Below the pieces are notes generated by a model, which made no database searches, had not been told where the DNA came from, and saw only the letters and a list, made by a program, of their open reading frames with translations. A stretch of 19,465 nt of DNA, taken from contig CAZCCL010000047.1 in assembly GCA_964497095.1 (NCBI GenBank), positions 1 through 19,465 on the forward strand. Reading direction: 5' to 3'. Positions 13,591 to 19,465 of the stretch are shown here, one piece after another. A program made the translations under genes and the position numbers. Each line of letters opens with the position of its first letter. Position 1 is the first letter of the stretch. The DNA comes from CAVPLM01 sp964497095. Its GTDB lineage: Bacteria > Actinomycetota > Thermoleophilia > RBG-16-64-13.

Positions 13591-14568
13591 CTACCGCTCG
13601 CTCGCTCCATCCGCCCACGGATCTTTCATCCGAGTGATGTGCACGTCGGCGTCCGGAGACCGCACGTATATGGGTGTCACCGACTCGGGCGCGCCGAGTC
13701 CTTCGAGCGCCCCGTCACCGAGGAATTCAGCCGATGTGACCGCGTCGGCGACAAGGGCGCTCCCAAGCCAAGCCGCCAATCTACTCCCTTCAGGAAGCCC
13801 GCCCGGTTCCTCCAAGCGCTCCTGCCCGATCACCAAGTGCTCAGCCGCCACATCGCAGTTGAGGAAGACGGCGGCCGAAGGGAGCTTCCGAGGACACAGC
13901 GTCTCTTCGCCCACGATCACGGTCCTCGCCGGGCCGAGCAGATCGCCGAGCGCTCCTTGATCGCACACCCCGAACTCATCTTGCCTAGCCCACCGTGCTG
14001 GGCCCGGCGACACCCTGGACGTCGTCGAACGGTAACGACCGTAGAAAAGCTGGCCCCGACGGGCATCCACCACGGGGACGATGGCCTCCAACCCCTCCAG
14101 GGACACCGGCGCCCCTGCGTCCGCGCGCGCCATCGACGACATCTCCGCCGTGGATGCGGCTGCCGCGGCCGCCAGAGCCCCCAGGGTACTCACTCCCACC
14201 ACCGGGATCGCGAGAGCCAGGCCCAACGCCCGGGCAGTCGCAACCGTGACCCTTACTCCCGTGAAGGTCCCCGGTCCCTTGCCTACCACCACCGCACCAA
14301 GGTCTTCCGAAGGGCGGCCGGCTTCCTCGAGCATCTCGTCGACGAGGCGGAGCAAGACCTTGGCCTGTGCCCGGCCGTCGCCTCCGGAGCGCCGGGCGAG
14401 CACTTCGAACGGACGGCTCTCGTCCACCTTCACTTCAACCGTTTCTTCTGCGGAAGAAGCGAGAGGCGGCTTCAGGGCGCCGCGGGACCGTCGCGATCGG
14501 AGCAGGGCCGCGCTGCAGACACCGGTGGAGCCGTCAAGAGCCAACACCAGTCGCTCATACATGCGCAT
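13591..14568 (-). CDS. tsaB: TsaB, t6A synthesis dimerisation subunit
   Basis: TsaB is the inactive paralogue of TsaD that scaffolds the bacterial t6A complex. The N-terminal ASKHA strand is LVLALDGSTGVCSAALL, and the hallmark loop GKGPGTFTGVRVTVATARALGLAL is at about residues 97-120. VVGVSTLGAL and IVPVVDARRGQLFYGRY follow. At 325 aa it is longer than the usual ~220-240. Extra sequence sits between the first two strands (residues about 25-65), with more in the Ala-rich stretch after VVGVSTLGAL and in the C-terminal half. The C-terminus VTPIYVRSPDADVHI is TsaB-like, and the RimI domain often fused here in actinobacteria is instead fused to TsaD. The start overlaps the tsaE stop by 14 bases (ATG 14568) or eight (ATG 14562). 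Confidence 0.9.
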   Translation of the reverse strand: MRMYERLVLALDGSTGVCSAALLRSRRSRGALKPPLASSAEETVEVKVDESRPFEVLARRSGGDGRAQAKVLLRLVDEMLEEAGRPSEDLGAVVVGKGPGTFTGVRVTVATARALGLALAIPVVGVSTLGALAAAAAASTAEMSSMARADAGAPVSLEGLEAIVPVVDARRGQLFYGRYRSTTSRVSPGPARWARQDEFGVCDQGALGDLLGPARTVIVGEETLCPRKLPSAAVFLNCDVAAEHLVIGQERLEEPGGLPEGSRLAAWLGSALVADAVTSAEFLGDGALEGLGAPESVTPIYVRSPDADVHITRMKDPWADGASER

Positions 14569-15040
14569 CGCCCGACCCTTTCCAGCGATCCTTGGCGTCC
14601 GGCGTCGTCGCCTCGATCTCGACCGAGCGTTCGTGCGGGCTCTGGTGACCGATCCGGACTATCCAGGTCGGTCGGCCCAGGCGGCCGACGCCGGCCTGCG
14701 GCCACTCGACCAGCGTCACTGCGTCCGGACGCACGTACTCCTCCAAGGCAAGGGCGTCCTCATCGCCGATCTCCTCCAACCGGTAGAGGTCGAGATGCTG
14801 GATGGGCAGCGGACCATCGTAGATGTTGGCGATGGTGAAAGAGGGACTTCTTACCGGGTCCGTCACTTCCAGAGCCGAGGCGATCGTACGCACGAGCGTG
14901 GTCTTGCCTGCGCCGAGGGGGCCGTAGAGAAGGACCAGGTCACCCGGACGCAGGCATCGAGCCAGGCGGCGGCCGATCGTCTCGAGTGTTCTCAGCCTGA
15001 CTCCGCGCTCGCGCAGCAAGACCTGACCGACGTTCACCAC
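14555..15040 (-). CDS. tsaE: TsaE, t6A synthesis ATPase
   Basis: TsaE is the P-loop ATPase needed for multiple turnovers of the TsaB-TsaD t6A complex. The 161-aa protein has the Walker A motif GPLGAGKTT (40-48) after LRPGDLVLLY. The family signatures VRSPSFTIANIY, HLDLYRLEE and VTLVEWPQ follow in order. The last ~40 residues (HQSPHERSVEIEATTPDAK) are variable. It starts with tandem GTGs at 15040 and overlaps the preceding glycosylase stop by seven bases. The best upstream ribosome-site match is GGAG eleven bases away, so it may rely on coupling. Its stop lies inside the start region of tsaB. Confidence 0.94.
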   Translation of the reverse strand: MVNVGQVLLRERGVRLRTLETIGRRLARCLRPGDLVLLYGPLGAGKTTLVRTIASALEVTDPVRSPSFTIANIYDGPLPIQHLDLYRLEEIGDEDALALEEYVRPDAVTLVEWPQAGVGRLGRPTWIVRIGHQSPHERSVEIEATTPDAKDRWKGSGDAHV

Positions 15041-15762
15041 AAATGCAGTTGCTCCAAGCGTTCCGGGCCTTCCCGAGGCTGCCCGCGCAGGTCGGTCTTC
15101 GGTCTGTCGGATGACCCGCTCTCGCCGACCGCTTCTTCGGCCTCCGGGCCCGACGGCTTCAGGCCGTGTTCGAGAAGGAAGCGAAGCTTCGCGAAATCCT
15201 GCTCCAAGACCTGGCGGTTCGCGGGCGTGTACAGAGCCGCGGCCGGATGGAACACCGGGAAGATGATCGTGTCCACACCGGCAAGCGATTTTTCCTTCGC
15301 TCTTCCGTGGATGGACGACATACTCTGGTCGCTATCGGCAAGAAGCTTGGTCGCGAAACGACCCAAAGTGCATACGATCTTCGGCCGGACGATGGCGATC
15401 TGCTCCATGAGATGGGGACTGCAGGCTTCGATCTCGCCGGGCAGCGGATCGCGGTTCTCCGGAGGTCTGCACTTCACCACGTTCGCGATGTAGACATCGG
15501 AACGGGCAAGCCCGATCCCGCCCAGCAGTTCGGTCAGCAGCTTGCCCGCCTGACCGACGAAGGGCTCCCCCAGCCGGTCCTCATGAAACCCGGGCCCTTC
15601 CCCCACGAACATTAGCTCCGCTTCTGGGTTCCCCGCGCCGAACACGACCTGGGTCCTGCCCCGACAGAGCCCACACAGGGAACAGTCGCGCAGCGAATCC
15701 CGCAGCAAGGCCAGAGCCTCACCCGGATCGCGCCTCGCAGGTCTCGTCTCATCCTGGTCCAT
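15034..15762 (-). CDS. uracil-DNA glycosylase, family 4 (4Fe-4S)
   Basis: Family 4 UDGs remove uracil from DNA in base-excision repair and are common in thermophiles, actinobacteria and archaea. The 242-aa product has the four cluster ligands with the right spacing: Cys27 and Cys30 in CSLCGLC, then Cys98 (VVKCRPPENRDP) and Cys114 (EACSPHL). The catalytic loop is GEGPGFHEDRLGEPFVGQAG (54-73) and the second motif is FHPAAAL. The C-terminal ~40 residues after the catalytic domain are polar and variable. The ATG at 15762 has TACCCT seven bases upstream and no Shine-Dalgarno, so it may be leaderless. It is the promoter-proximal gene of the tsaE-tsaB-rimI-tsaD run. Confidence 0.95.
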   Translation of the reverse strand: MDQDETRPARRDPGEALALLRDSLRDCSLCGLCRGRTQVVFGAGNPEAELMFVGEGPGFHEDRLGEPFVGQAGKLLTELLGGIGLARSDVYIANVVKCRPPENRDPLPGEIEACSPHLMEQIAIVRPKIVCTLGRFATKLLADSDQSMSSIHGRAKEKSLAGVDTIIFPVFHPAAALYTPANRQVLEQDFAKLRFLLEHGLKPSGPEAEEAVGESGSSDRPKTDLRGQPREGPERLEQLHLW

Positions 15763-15769
15763 GGTTGCC

Positions 15770-15775
15770 AGGGTA
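15770..15775 (-). promoter_or_regulatory. -10 hexamer of the uracil-DNA glycosylase gene, leaderless-type
   Basis: On the minus strand TGCTACCCT (an extended -10 with TACCCT) is followed by GGCAACC and ATG. The seven-base distance equals that at dacA and would place the transcription start on the start codon. No -35 is evident. Confidence 0.4.
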
Positions 15776-16105
15776 GCAGATGACGGTCGCCCCGTAGGCC
15801 AGCCACGGGCGGCCCGGATTGCCGCCGCCGTCGACTGTTGTTATCCTACGTTCCCCGGCGGCTACGACCGTCGGACCGACGCCCCGCTACCGGAGTGGCT
15901 ACCCACGAAAGGGAGGCGAAGCCGAGAGCGTCATCGGTCATCCGGTATCATCAGGCCCCGGGGAACGACCGAGCCACGTCTGGTATCTGCAGGCAGAACT
16001 GGAACAGGCAGGTATTTCATCGACACTGCGCCCACATATGGCACAGACGACGTCGAAGGACGTCGCGTCCCCTTCCCAACGCTCGACCCGACCACTGGAT
16101 CGTTC
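15776..16105 (+). other. long upstream region of the DUF2520 gene, no gene recognised
   Basis: About 330 bases lie between the glycosylase promoter and the DUF2520 start at 16106. The frame of the downstream gene stays open back to an ATG at 15761, but the implied residues are Arg/Pro/Thr-rich and resemble no domain. Apart from the possible promoter at 15819-15847 (entered separately), which would give a leader of roughly 250 bases, I see no RNA motif I can name. Confidence 0.4.
15819..15847 (+). promoter_or_regulatory. possible promoter for the DUF2520-yjbQ-hps/rraA genes
   Basis: TTGCCG (15819-15824), a 17-base spacer and TATCCT (15842-15847) match four of six consensus bases at each hexamer. 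The predicted start is near 15854. It would drive the plus-strand genes divergently from the glycosylase gene. Confidence 0.35.
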
Positions 16106-17035
16106 GTGGTCATCGGGGCGGGACGCGTGGGCTCGAGTCTCGCCTTGGCCCTTCGCGCCCGGGGAGCGCGGCTCGCCGCATTCGTCGCCAGCACGCCGGC
16201 AGGCCGCTCTCGGGCGGAATCCTGGCTGGGGATCCAGGCAGCTTCCGGGATCCGGGAACTGGTGTCCTTCTCGCCCGATGTGTATGTCATCGCCGTACCG
16301 GACGACGTCCTTCCCGGAGTGGCGGTCGAGCTCGGCAGCCGACTGCGGTCGAGTGGGGCCGGGGAACCTACCGGACCGCTGGTGCTCCATACAAGCGGCG
16401 CTACGTCGGTCGCCGCTCTTGGTCCCTGCGCCGAGGCTGGAGCCGTGACCCTGGTCTTTCACCCCCTGCAGACCTTTGCAGAACCAGTGAGCGGCTCGAC
16501 CCGGTTCGCTGGGGCTGCGGTCGCGATCACCCCCGGCTCCGGAGACCAGGATTCCCCGGCGGGCCTTTTCGGGTTCGCGCTCGCACGGTCGCTCGGAGCC
16601 CGGCCCTTCTTCCTCCCTGATGAGCGACGTACCCTCTATCATGCGGCAGCCACGGTGGCGTGCAATTACTTGGTGACATTGGAGCACCAAGCCCAAAAAC
16701 TCTTCGTCCGAGCCGGACTGGCGGAAGACGAGGCACTCGACCTGTTTCTGCCGCTTGTGGCGACCACCCTCGAGAATCTTCGCGATCAAGGTCCCACGGC
16801 GGCTTTGACCGGACCCCTCAGCCGGGGGGATACGGACACCGTCGCTCGGCATCTCGAGGCGTTGTCCGCCGAAGAACCCTCCCTCGTCCCGCTCTACAAG
16901 CTCCTCGGCCTTGCCACTCTCGATCTCGTCCGGACTCGTGGTGACGTCGATCCCCAGGCCATAGCTCAACTGGTCGACCTGCTGGGCCGGCCCATCTCGC
17001 CCCCTGGCACCCAGTCGCATGGACAAGGAGCATAA
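16106..17035 (+). CDS. NADP-binding Rossmann / DUF2520 domain protein
   Basis: The 309-aa product starts with a dinucleotide-binding fold, VVIGAGRVGSSLALALRARG (GxGxxG at residues 4-9). PDVYVIAVPDDVLPGVAVEL and PLVLHTSGATSVAAL follow, then VTLVFHPLQTFAEP, which is the characteristic 'HP-x-x-x-F' phrase of this family. The helical DUF2520 C-terminal domain has LYHAAATVACNYLVTLEHQAQKL and TGPLSRGDTDTVARHLEAL. The layout is like ketopantoate- or pyrroline-carboxylate-reductase-type oxidoreductases. In many bacteria this family lies next to pantothenate genes (panC/panD), which are absent here. GTG at 16106 was chosen because it begins exactly at the Rossmann strand. An in-frame ATG at 15761 would add 115 low-complexity residues. 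Ribosome site at 16106 is weak. Confidence 0.85.
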   Translation: MVIGAGRVGSSLALALRARGARLAAFVASTPAGRSRAESWLGIQAASGIRELVSFSPDVYVIAVPDDVLPGVAVELGSRLRSSGAGEPTGPLVLHTSGATSVAALGPCAEAGAVTLVFHPLQTFAEPVSGSTRFAGAAVAITPGSGDQDSPAGLFGFALARSLGARPFFLPDERRTLYHAAATVACNYLVTLEHQAQKLFVRAGLAEDEALDLFLPLVATTLENLRDQGPTAALTGPLSRGDTDTVARHLEALSAEEPSLVPLYKLLGLATLDLVRTRGDVDPQAIAQLVDLLGRPISPPGTQSHGQGA

Positions 17036-17124
17036 TTGAACAACACGCACCAAGGGATACGGGACCCGTGACAGCCGACACAGGCCCAGACAACGGCAGC
17101 ACTACGGACAGAGAGGATCGCGCC

Positions 17125-17577
17125 ATGACAAAGACGGCCGCCGTCTCGGGGCTTGCACACGTGGTCACCGACCGCCTGCACTTCGAGACCCAGGGGAACG
17201 CAGACATGGTGAACCTCACCGCTGACGTGCGCCGCCTGGTGAAGGCCACCGGCCTCCAAGCCGGCACGGTCACGGTGTTCTTCCCCGGGGCGACCGGAGC
17301 CGTCACCACCCTCGAGTTCGAGCCGGGAGTGGTCCAGGATTTCCGAAGCCTGTTCGACAGGATAATCTCACCTGCGGAGCACTACGAACACAACGTCACC
17401 CACCCCGATCTGAACGGTCATGCCCACGTGAGGGCCGGACTGCTGGGCCCGTCGCTGGTGTTCCCCTTCGAGGACGGGGAGCTCTGCCTGGGCCGCTGGC
17501 AGGAGATCTGTTTCGTCTGCTTCGACAACCGCCCCCGGCAAAGGACGGTCGTAGTCCAGACTCTCGGGGTCGGCTAG
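17125..17577 (+). CDS. YjbQ/UPF0047 family protein (secondary thiamine-phosphate synthase type)
   Basis: This 150-aa single-domain protein belongs to the UPF0047/YjbQ family, annotated as secondary thiamine-phosphate synthase from complementation in E. coli; the physiological role is unsettled. The core is TVFFPGATGAVTTLEFEPGVVQD (residues 50-72). HPDLNGHAHVRAGLLGPSLVFPFEDGEL (93-120), LGRWQEICFVCFDNRPRQRTVVVQ follow. The phrase PGATGAVTTLEFEPG matches the archaeal/Thermotoga-type branch (PGSTAAITTIEYEPG), not the E. coli HHTSAAL type. ATG 17125 was chosen because AGAGAGGA lies seven bases upstream; a GTG at 17068 is in frame but would add a polar, family-unlike extension. It sits 35 bases before the HPS-RraA gene. 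Confidence 0.9.
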   Translation: MTKTAAVSGLAHVVTDRLHFETQGNADMVNLTADVRRLVKATGLQAGTVTVFFPGATGAVTTLEFEPGVVQDFRSLFDRIISPAEHYEHNVTHPDLNGHAHVRAGLLGPSLVFPFEDGELCLGRWQEICFVCFDNRPRQRTVVVQTLGVG

Positions 17578-17612
17578 GAAGGTTTCCGCTCTATATCCAG
17601 GAGGACGACCTC

Positions 17613-18899
17613 ATGAAACCGGTGCTGCAGTTGGCCCTCGACTTCGTGGATCTCCCCCGCGCTCTCCAGGTGGCCGAGGAGGCGGTCGCCGGAGGAGCGG
17701 ACTGGTTGGAGGCCGGCACTCCTCTGATCAAGAGTGAGGGTCTCGAAGCCATCCGCGCTATCAAAGCCCGCTGGCCCGACGTGACCGTGGTGGCCGACAT
17801 GAAGACCATGGACGCCGGGCGTGCCGAAGTCGAGTGTGCAGCGAAGGCCGGCGCCCGGGTCGTGGGCGTGCTGGGCGCAGCCTCTGATGCCACTATCGGG
17901 GAATGTGTGGAAGCGGCGCGCAACTATGGTGCCGAGATAGTCGTGGACATGATCCAGGTGGCGGATGTCGTCGCCCGCGCCAAGACCGTGGAGGCCATGG
18001 GCGCCGGCTATGTGGGCATCCATGTGGCGATCGACGAGCAGATGCAGGGCAAGACCCCCTGGGACACGTTGCGTGAGGTCGTCGAGGCCGTCTCGATCCC
18101 CGTGGCCGTGGCGGGAGGCATCAACTCCGAGACGGCCCCCCTGGCGGTCCAAGCCGGCGCCTCCATCGTGGTTGTGGGCGGCGCCATAACCAAGGCCGCC
18201 GACGCGACTGCCGCCACCCGGGCCCTGAAACAGGCCATGGAGACCCTGGTCCCCGTGGAATCGGAATACTTCGTGCGGGCCACCGGACCCGACCTGCGCG
18301 AGATGCTGTCCCGCGTGTCGACGGCCAACGTCTCCGATGCCCTGCATCGCAGCGGGGACATCCCCGGGCTGCGACCGTTGACCCCCGGGGCCAAGCTGGT
18401 AGGGCCGGCTCTGACGGTCCGCACTTCCCCCGGTGACTGGGCCAAGCCGGTAGAGGCGATCGACCGGGCGGAGCCCGGCGACGTACTCGTCATCGACGCG
18501 GGGGGCGTGGCGCCCGCAGTGTGGGGAGAACTGGCCACCAACTCGGCGATCCAGAGAGGTCTAGCCGGCGTGGTCATCTTCGGCGCCGCCCGCGACACCG
18601 GCGACATCCGCTCTCTCGGCTTCCCTCTCTTCTCCAGTCTGATCTCTCCCACCGCCGGCGAGGCCAAGGGGTTCGGGGAGATCGGCGTGCCGGTCCGCGT
18701 CGCCGGTGTCCGCGTCAGCCCCGGCGACTGGATCATCGGGGACGACGACGGGGTGTGTGTCATCCCGCGCGACAAGGCCGTGGAGTACACCAACCGAGCT
18801 ATGGATGTGCTCGAGAGGGAGAACCGTCTTCGGGCGGAGATCCTGGCGGGGAGCACTCTCAGCCAGGTGGGGTATCTCCTTCGCTGGGAGAAGAAGTGA
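17613..18899 (+). CDS. bifunctional 3-hexulose-6-phosphate synthase / RraA-family (aldolase-like) fusion
   Basis: Residues 1-210 are a hexulose-6-phosphate synthase of the OMP-decarboxylase superfamily, joining formaldehyde and ribulose-5-phosphate (or the reverse). LQLALDFVDLPRAL opens it, WLEAGTPLIKSEG (31-43) binds phosphate sugar. ADMKTMDAG carries the catalytic Asp62-x-Lys64-x-x-Asp67, and IPVAVAGGIN and IVVVGGAIT bind phosphate. Residues ~220-428 are RraA/HMG-aldolase-like: TANVSDALHRSG, GELATNSAIQRGLAGVVIFGAARDTGDIRSLGFPLF and GDDDGVCVIP. The Arg327-Asp328-x-x-Asp331 motif of the class II aldolase branch is intact. Such fusions are known, mainly from archaea, as 'hexulose-6-phosphate synthase/ribonuclease regulator'. 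ATG 17613 has GGAGG eight bases upstream. No 6-phospho-3-hexuloisomerase gene is in the window. Confidence 0.94.
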   Translation: MKPVLQLALDFVDLPRALQVAEEAVAGGADWLEAGTPLIKSEGLEAIRAIKARWPDVTVVADMKTMDAGRAEVECAAKAGARVVGVLGAASDATIGECVEAARNYGAEIVVDMIQVADVVARAKTVEAMGAGYVGIHVAIDEQMQGKTPWDTLREVVEAVSIPVAVAGGINSETAPLAVQAGASIVVVGGAITKAADATAATRALKQAMETLVPVESEYFVRATGPDLREMLSRVSTANVSDALHRSGDIPGLRPLTPGAKLVGPALTVRTSPGDWAKPVEAIDRAEPGDVLVIDAGGVAPAVWGELATNSAIQRGLAGVVIFGAARDTGDIRSLGFPLFSSLISPTAGEAKGFGEIGVPVRVAGVRVSPGDWIIGDDDGVCVIPRDKAVEYTNRAMDVLERENRLRAEILAGSTLSQVGYLLRWEKK

Positions 18900-18956
18900 A
18901 CCGCGTCTCGTGGCCCTGCCGACGAGGCTGATGGTCCGCCGGGGTAGACGAGCCCG

Positions 18957-19465
18957 ATGTCCGTATTCCGCTGGACCGCCCCCGTCTTCAAGCTGGCCGC
19001 GAATCGCTGGTCCAATGACGACTTCGCGGTGGTGGCCGAGTGGCTCCGCACTTTCGTGCCTCCCGGAGGGATATTCATGGACCTGGGCGGAGGGACCGGC
19101 GACCTGGGTGCCGGGGTGGCCCGGTTGCTGGAGGCTTCCGTGGTCGTCGCCGATTCGACTCCTCAGATGCTGGCCCGGGTCGCGGCGCAGCCGCTCGTCT
19201 CCGTAAGCCTGACGTCCGCCGAAGGATTACCATTCTCCGACGCTTACTTCGATGCCGTCCTCTGCTCGGACGCCTTCCACCATTTTCGTGACCCGGAGGC
19301 GGTGGTACGCGAGATCAGACGCACGGTCCGGCCCGGCGGAGGAGTGGTGATGCTGGAGCTGGACGGGAGCGGCATGGGCCGCCTCCTGGCCATGATCGAA
19401 CGCGTGCTGGGTGAGCCCGCGGGCTTCCGAGGCCCTCTCGAGCTGCAGCAGTATCTTGCCGCCCG
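18957..19465 (+). CDS. class I SAM-dependent methyltransferase, truncated by window edge
   Basis: The open frame runs off the right edge after 169 codons. Motif I is MDLGGGTGDLGAGVARLL, the acidic post-I residue is in VVVADSTPQML, and motif II-like sequence is LPFSDAYFDAVLCSDAFHHFRDP. The motif III region is VRPGGGVVMLELDGSG. This is a UbiE/MenG-like Methyltransf_11 type, and the substrate cannot be told. An in-frame TAG at 18945 fixes the start at or after ATG 18957; the ribosome site is poor. It begins 57 bases after the HPS-RraA stop and may be the fourth gene of that operon. Confidence 0.88.
   Translation, partial: MSVFRWTAPVFKLAANRWSNDDFAVVAEWLRTFVPPGGIFMDLGGGTGDLGAGVARLLEASVVVADSTPQMLARVAAQPLVSVSLTSAEGLPFSDAYFDAVLCSDAFHHFRDPEAVVREIRRTVRPGGGVVMLELDGSGMGRLLAMIERVLGEPAGFRGPLELQQYLAA

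Noticed and set aside
12892..14838. Very long plus-strand open frame (648 codons) across the t6A genes and the N gap
   Set aside because: It is antisense to tsaD, tsaB and tsaE, which have clear family motifs. Its residues are Arg/Pro/His-rich, as expected from the opposite strand of GC-rich codons, and it runs through unknown bases.
14081..15493. Plus-strand open frame of 470 codons opposite tsaB, tsaE and the uracil-DNA glycosylase
   Set aside because: Antisense shadow of three well-supported genes; no domain recognisable.
15761..16105. N-terminal 115-residue extension of the DUF2520 protein
   Set aside because: No recognisable domain and low-complexity Arg/Pro/Thr composition; the conserved fold begins exactly at GTG 16106. 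Kept only as an open question.
15938..17053. Minus-strand 371-codon frame opposite the DUF2520 gene
   Set aside because: No family motifs, while the plus strand carries a clear Rossmann and DUF2520 protein.
18008..19078. Minus-strand 356-codon frame opposite HPS-RraA
   Set aside because: Ser/Arg/Pro/Thr-rich shadow; the plus strand has intact catalytic motifs throughout.

Overview
The window is GC-rich, densely coding bacterial chromosome. No rRNA, tRNA, CRISPR array, insertion sequence or phage gene was recognised, and nearly all genes are housekeeping. The order UDG4-tsaE-tsaB-rimI-tsaD-groES-groEL closely matches the tsaE-tsaB-rimI-tsaD-groES-groEL block I know from mycobacteria. Together with several start codons sitting close behind a -10 hexamer (leaderless-type starts), this points to the Actinobacteriota. 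The HPS-RraA fusion and the archaeal-style YjbQ argue for a deep-branching, possibly anaerobic lineage rather than a classical Actinomycete; that placement is inference. A run of exactly 10 N (13494-13503) is an assembly gap, so this is a scaffold from a draft or metagenome-assembled genome.

Layout. Positions 1-2977, minus strand: dacA (D,D-carboxypeptidase), a 1-phosphofructokinase-family PfkB kinase and guaA (truncated by the left edge), tightly spaced as an operon. Positions 3071-3853, plus strand: a polytopic membrane protein transcribed divergently from dacA. Positions 3928-9653, minus strand: a roadblock/LC7 protein, a 71-aa membrane protein, tldD, tldE, pyrE, hup (HU, with its own promoter and terminator), pyrF and a 66-aa membrane protein. 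Positions 9740-11977: groES-groEL with a strong promoter, a CIRCE (HrcA) operator and hairpins downstream. Positions 12022-15762, minus strand: a type-4 uracil-DNA glycosylase and the t6A tRNA-modification genes tsaE, tsaB and a rimI-tsaD fusion, overlapping or nearly abutting. Positions 16106-19465, plus strand: a Rossmann/DUF2520 protein, a YjbQ-family protein, a hexulose-6-phosphate synthase/RraA fusion and a SAM methyltransferase cut by the right edge.

How the genes work together. pyrE and pyrF catalyse the last two steps of UMP synthesis, and guaA the last step of GMP synthesis. TsaB, TsaD and TsaE form the bacterial threonylcarbamoyl-transfer machinery for t6A37, and RimI acetylates ribosomal protein S18. 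TldD and TldE form a heterodimeric metalloprotease. GroES/EL folds proteins under HrcA control. HPS-RraA joins formaldehyde fixation (or reverse pentose synthesis) to an aldolase-like domain.

I found no clearly undescribed system. The points most worth a second look are the HPS-RraA/YjbQ cluster, the roadblock plus mini-membrane-protein pair upstream of tldDE, the rimI-tsaD fusion whose gap can be predicted from the protein family, and the recurrent leaderless promoter spacing.
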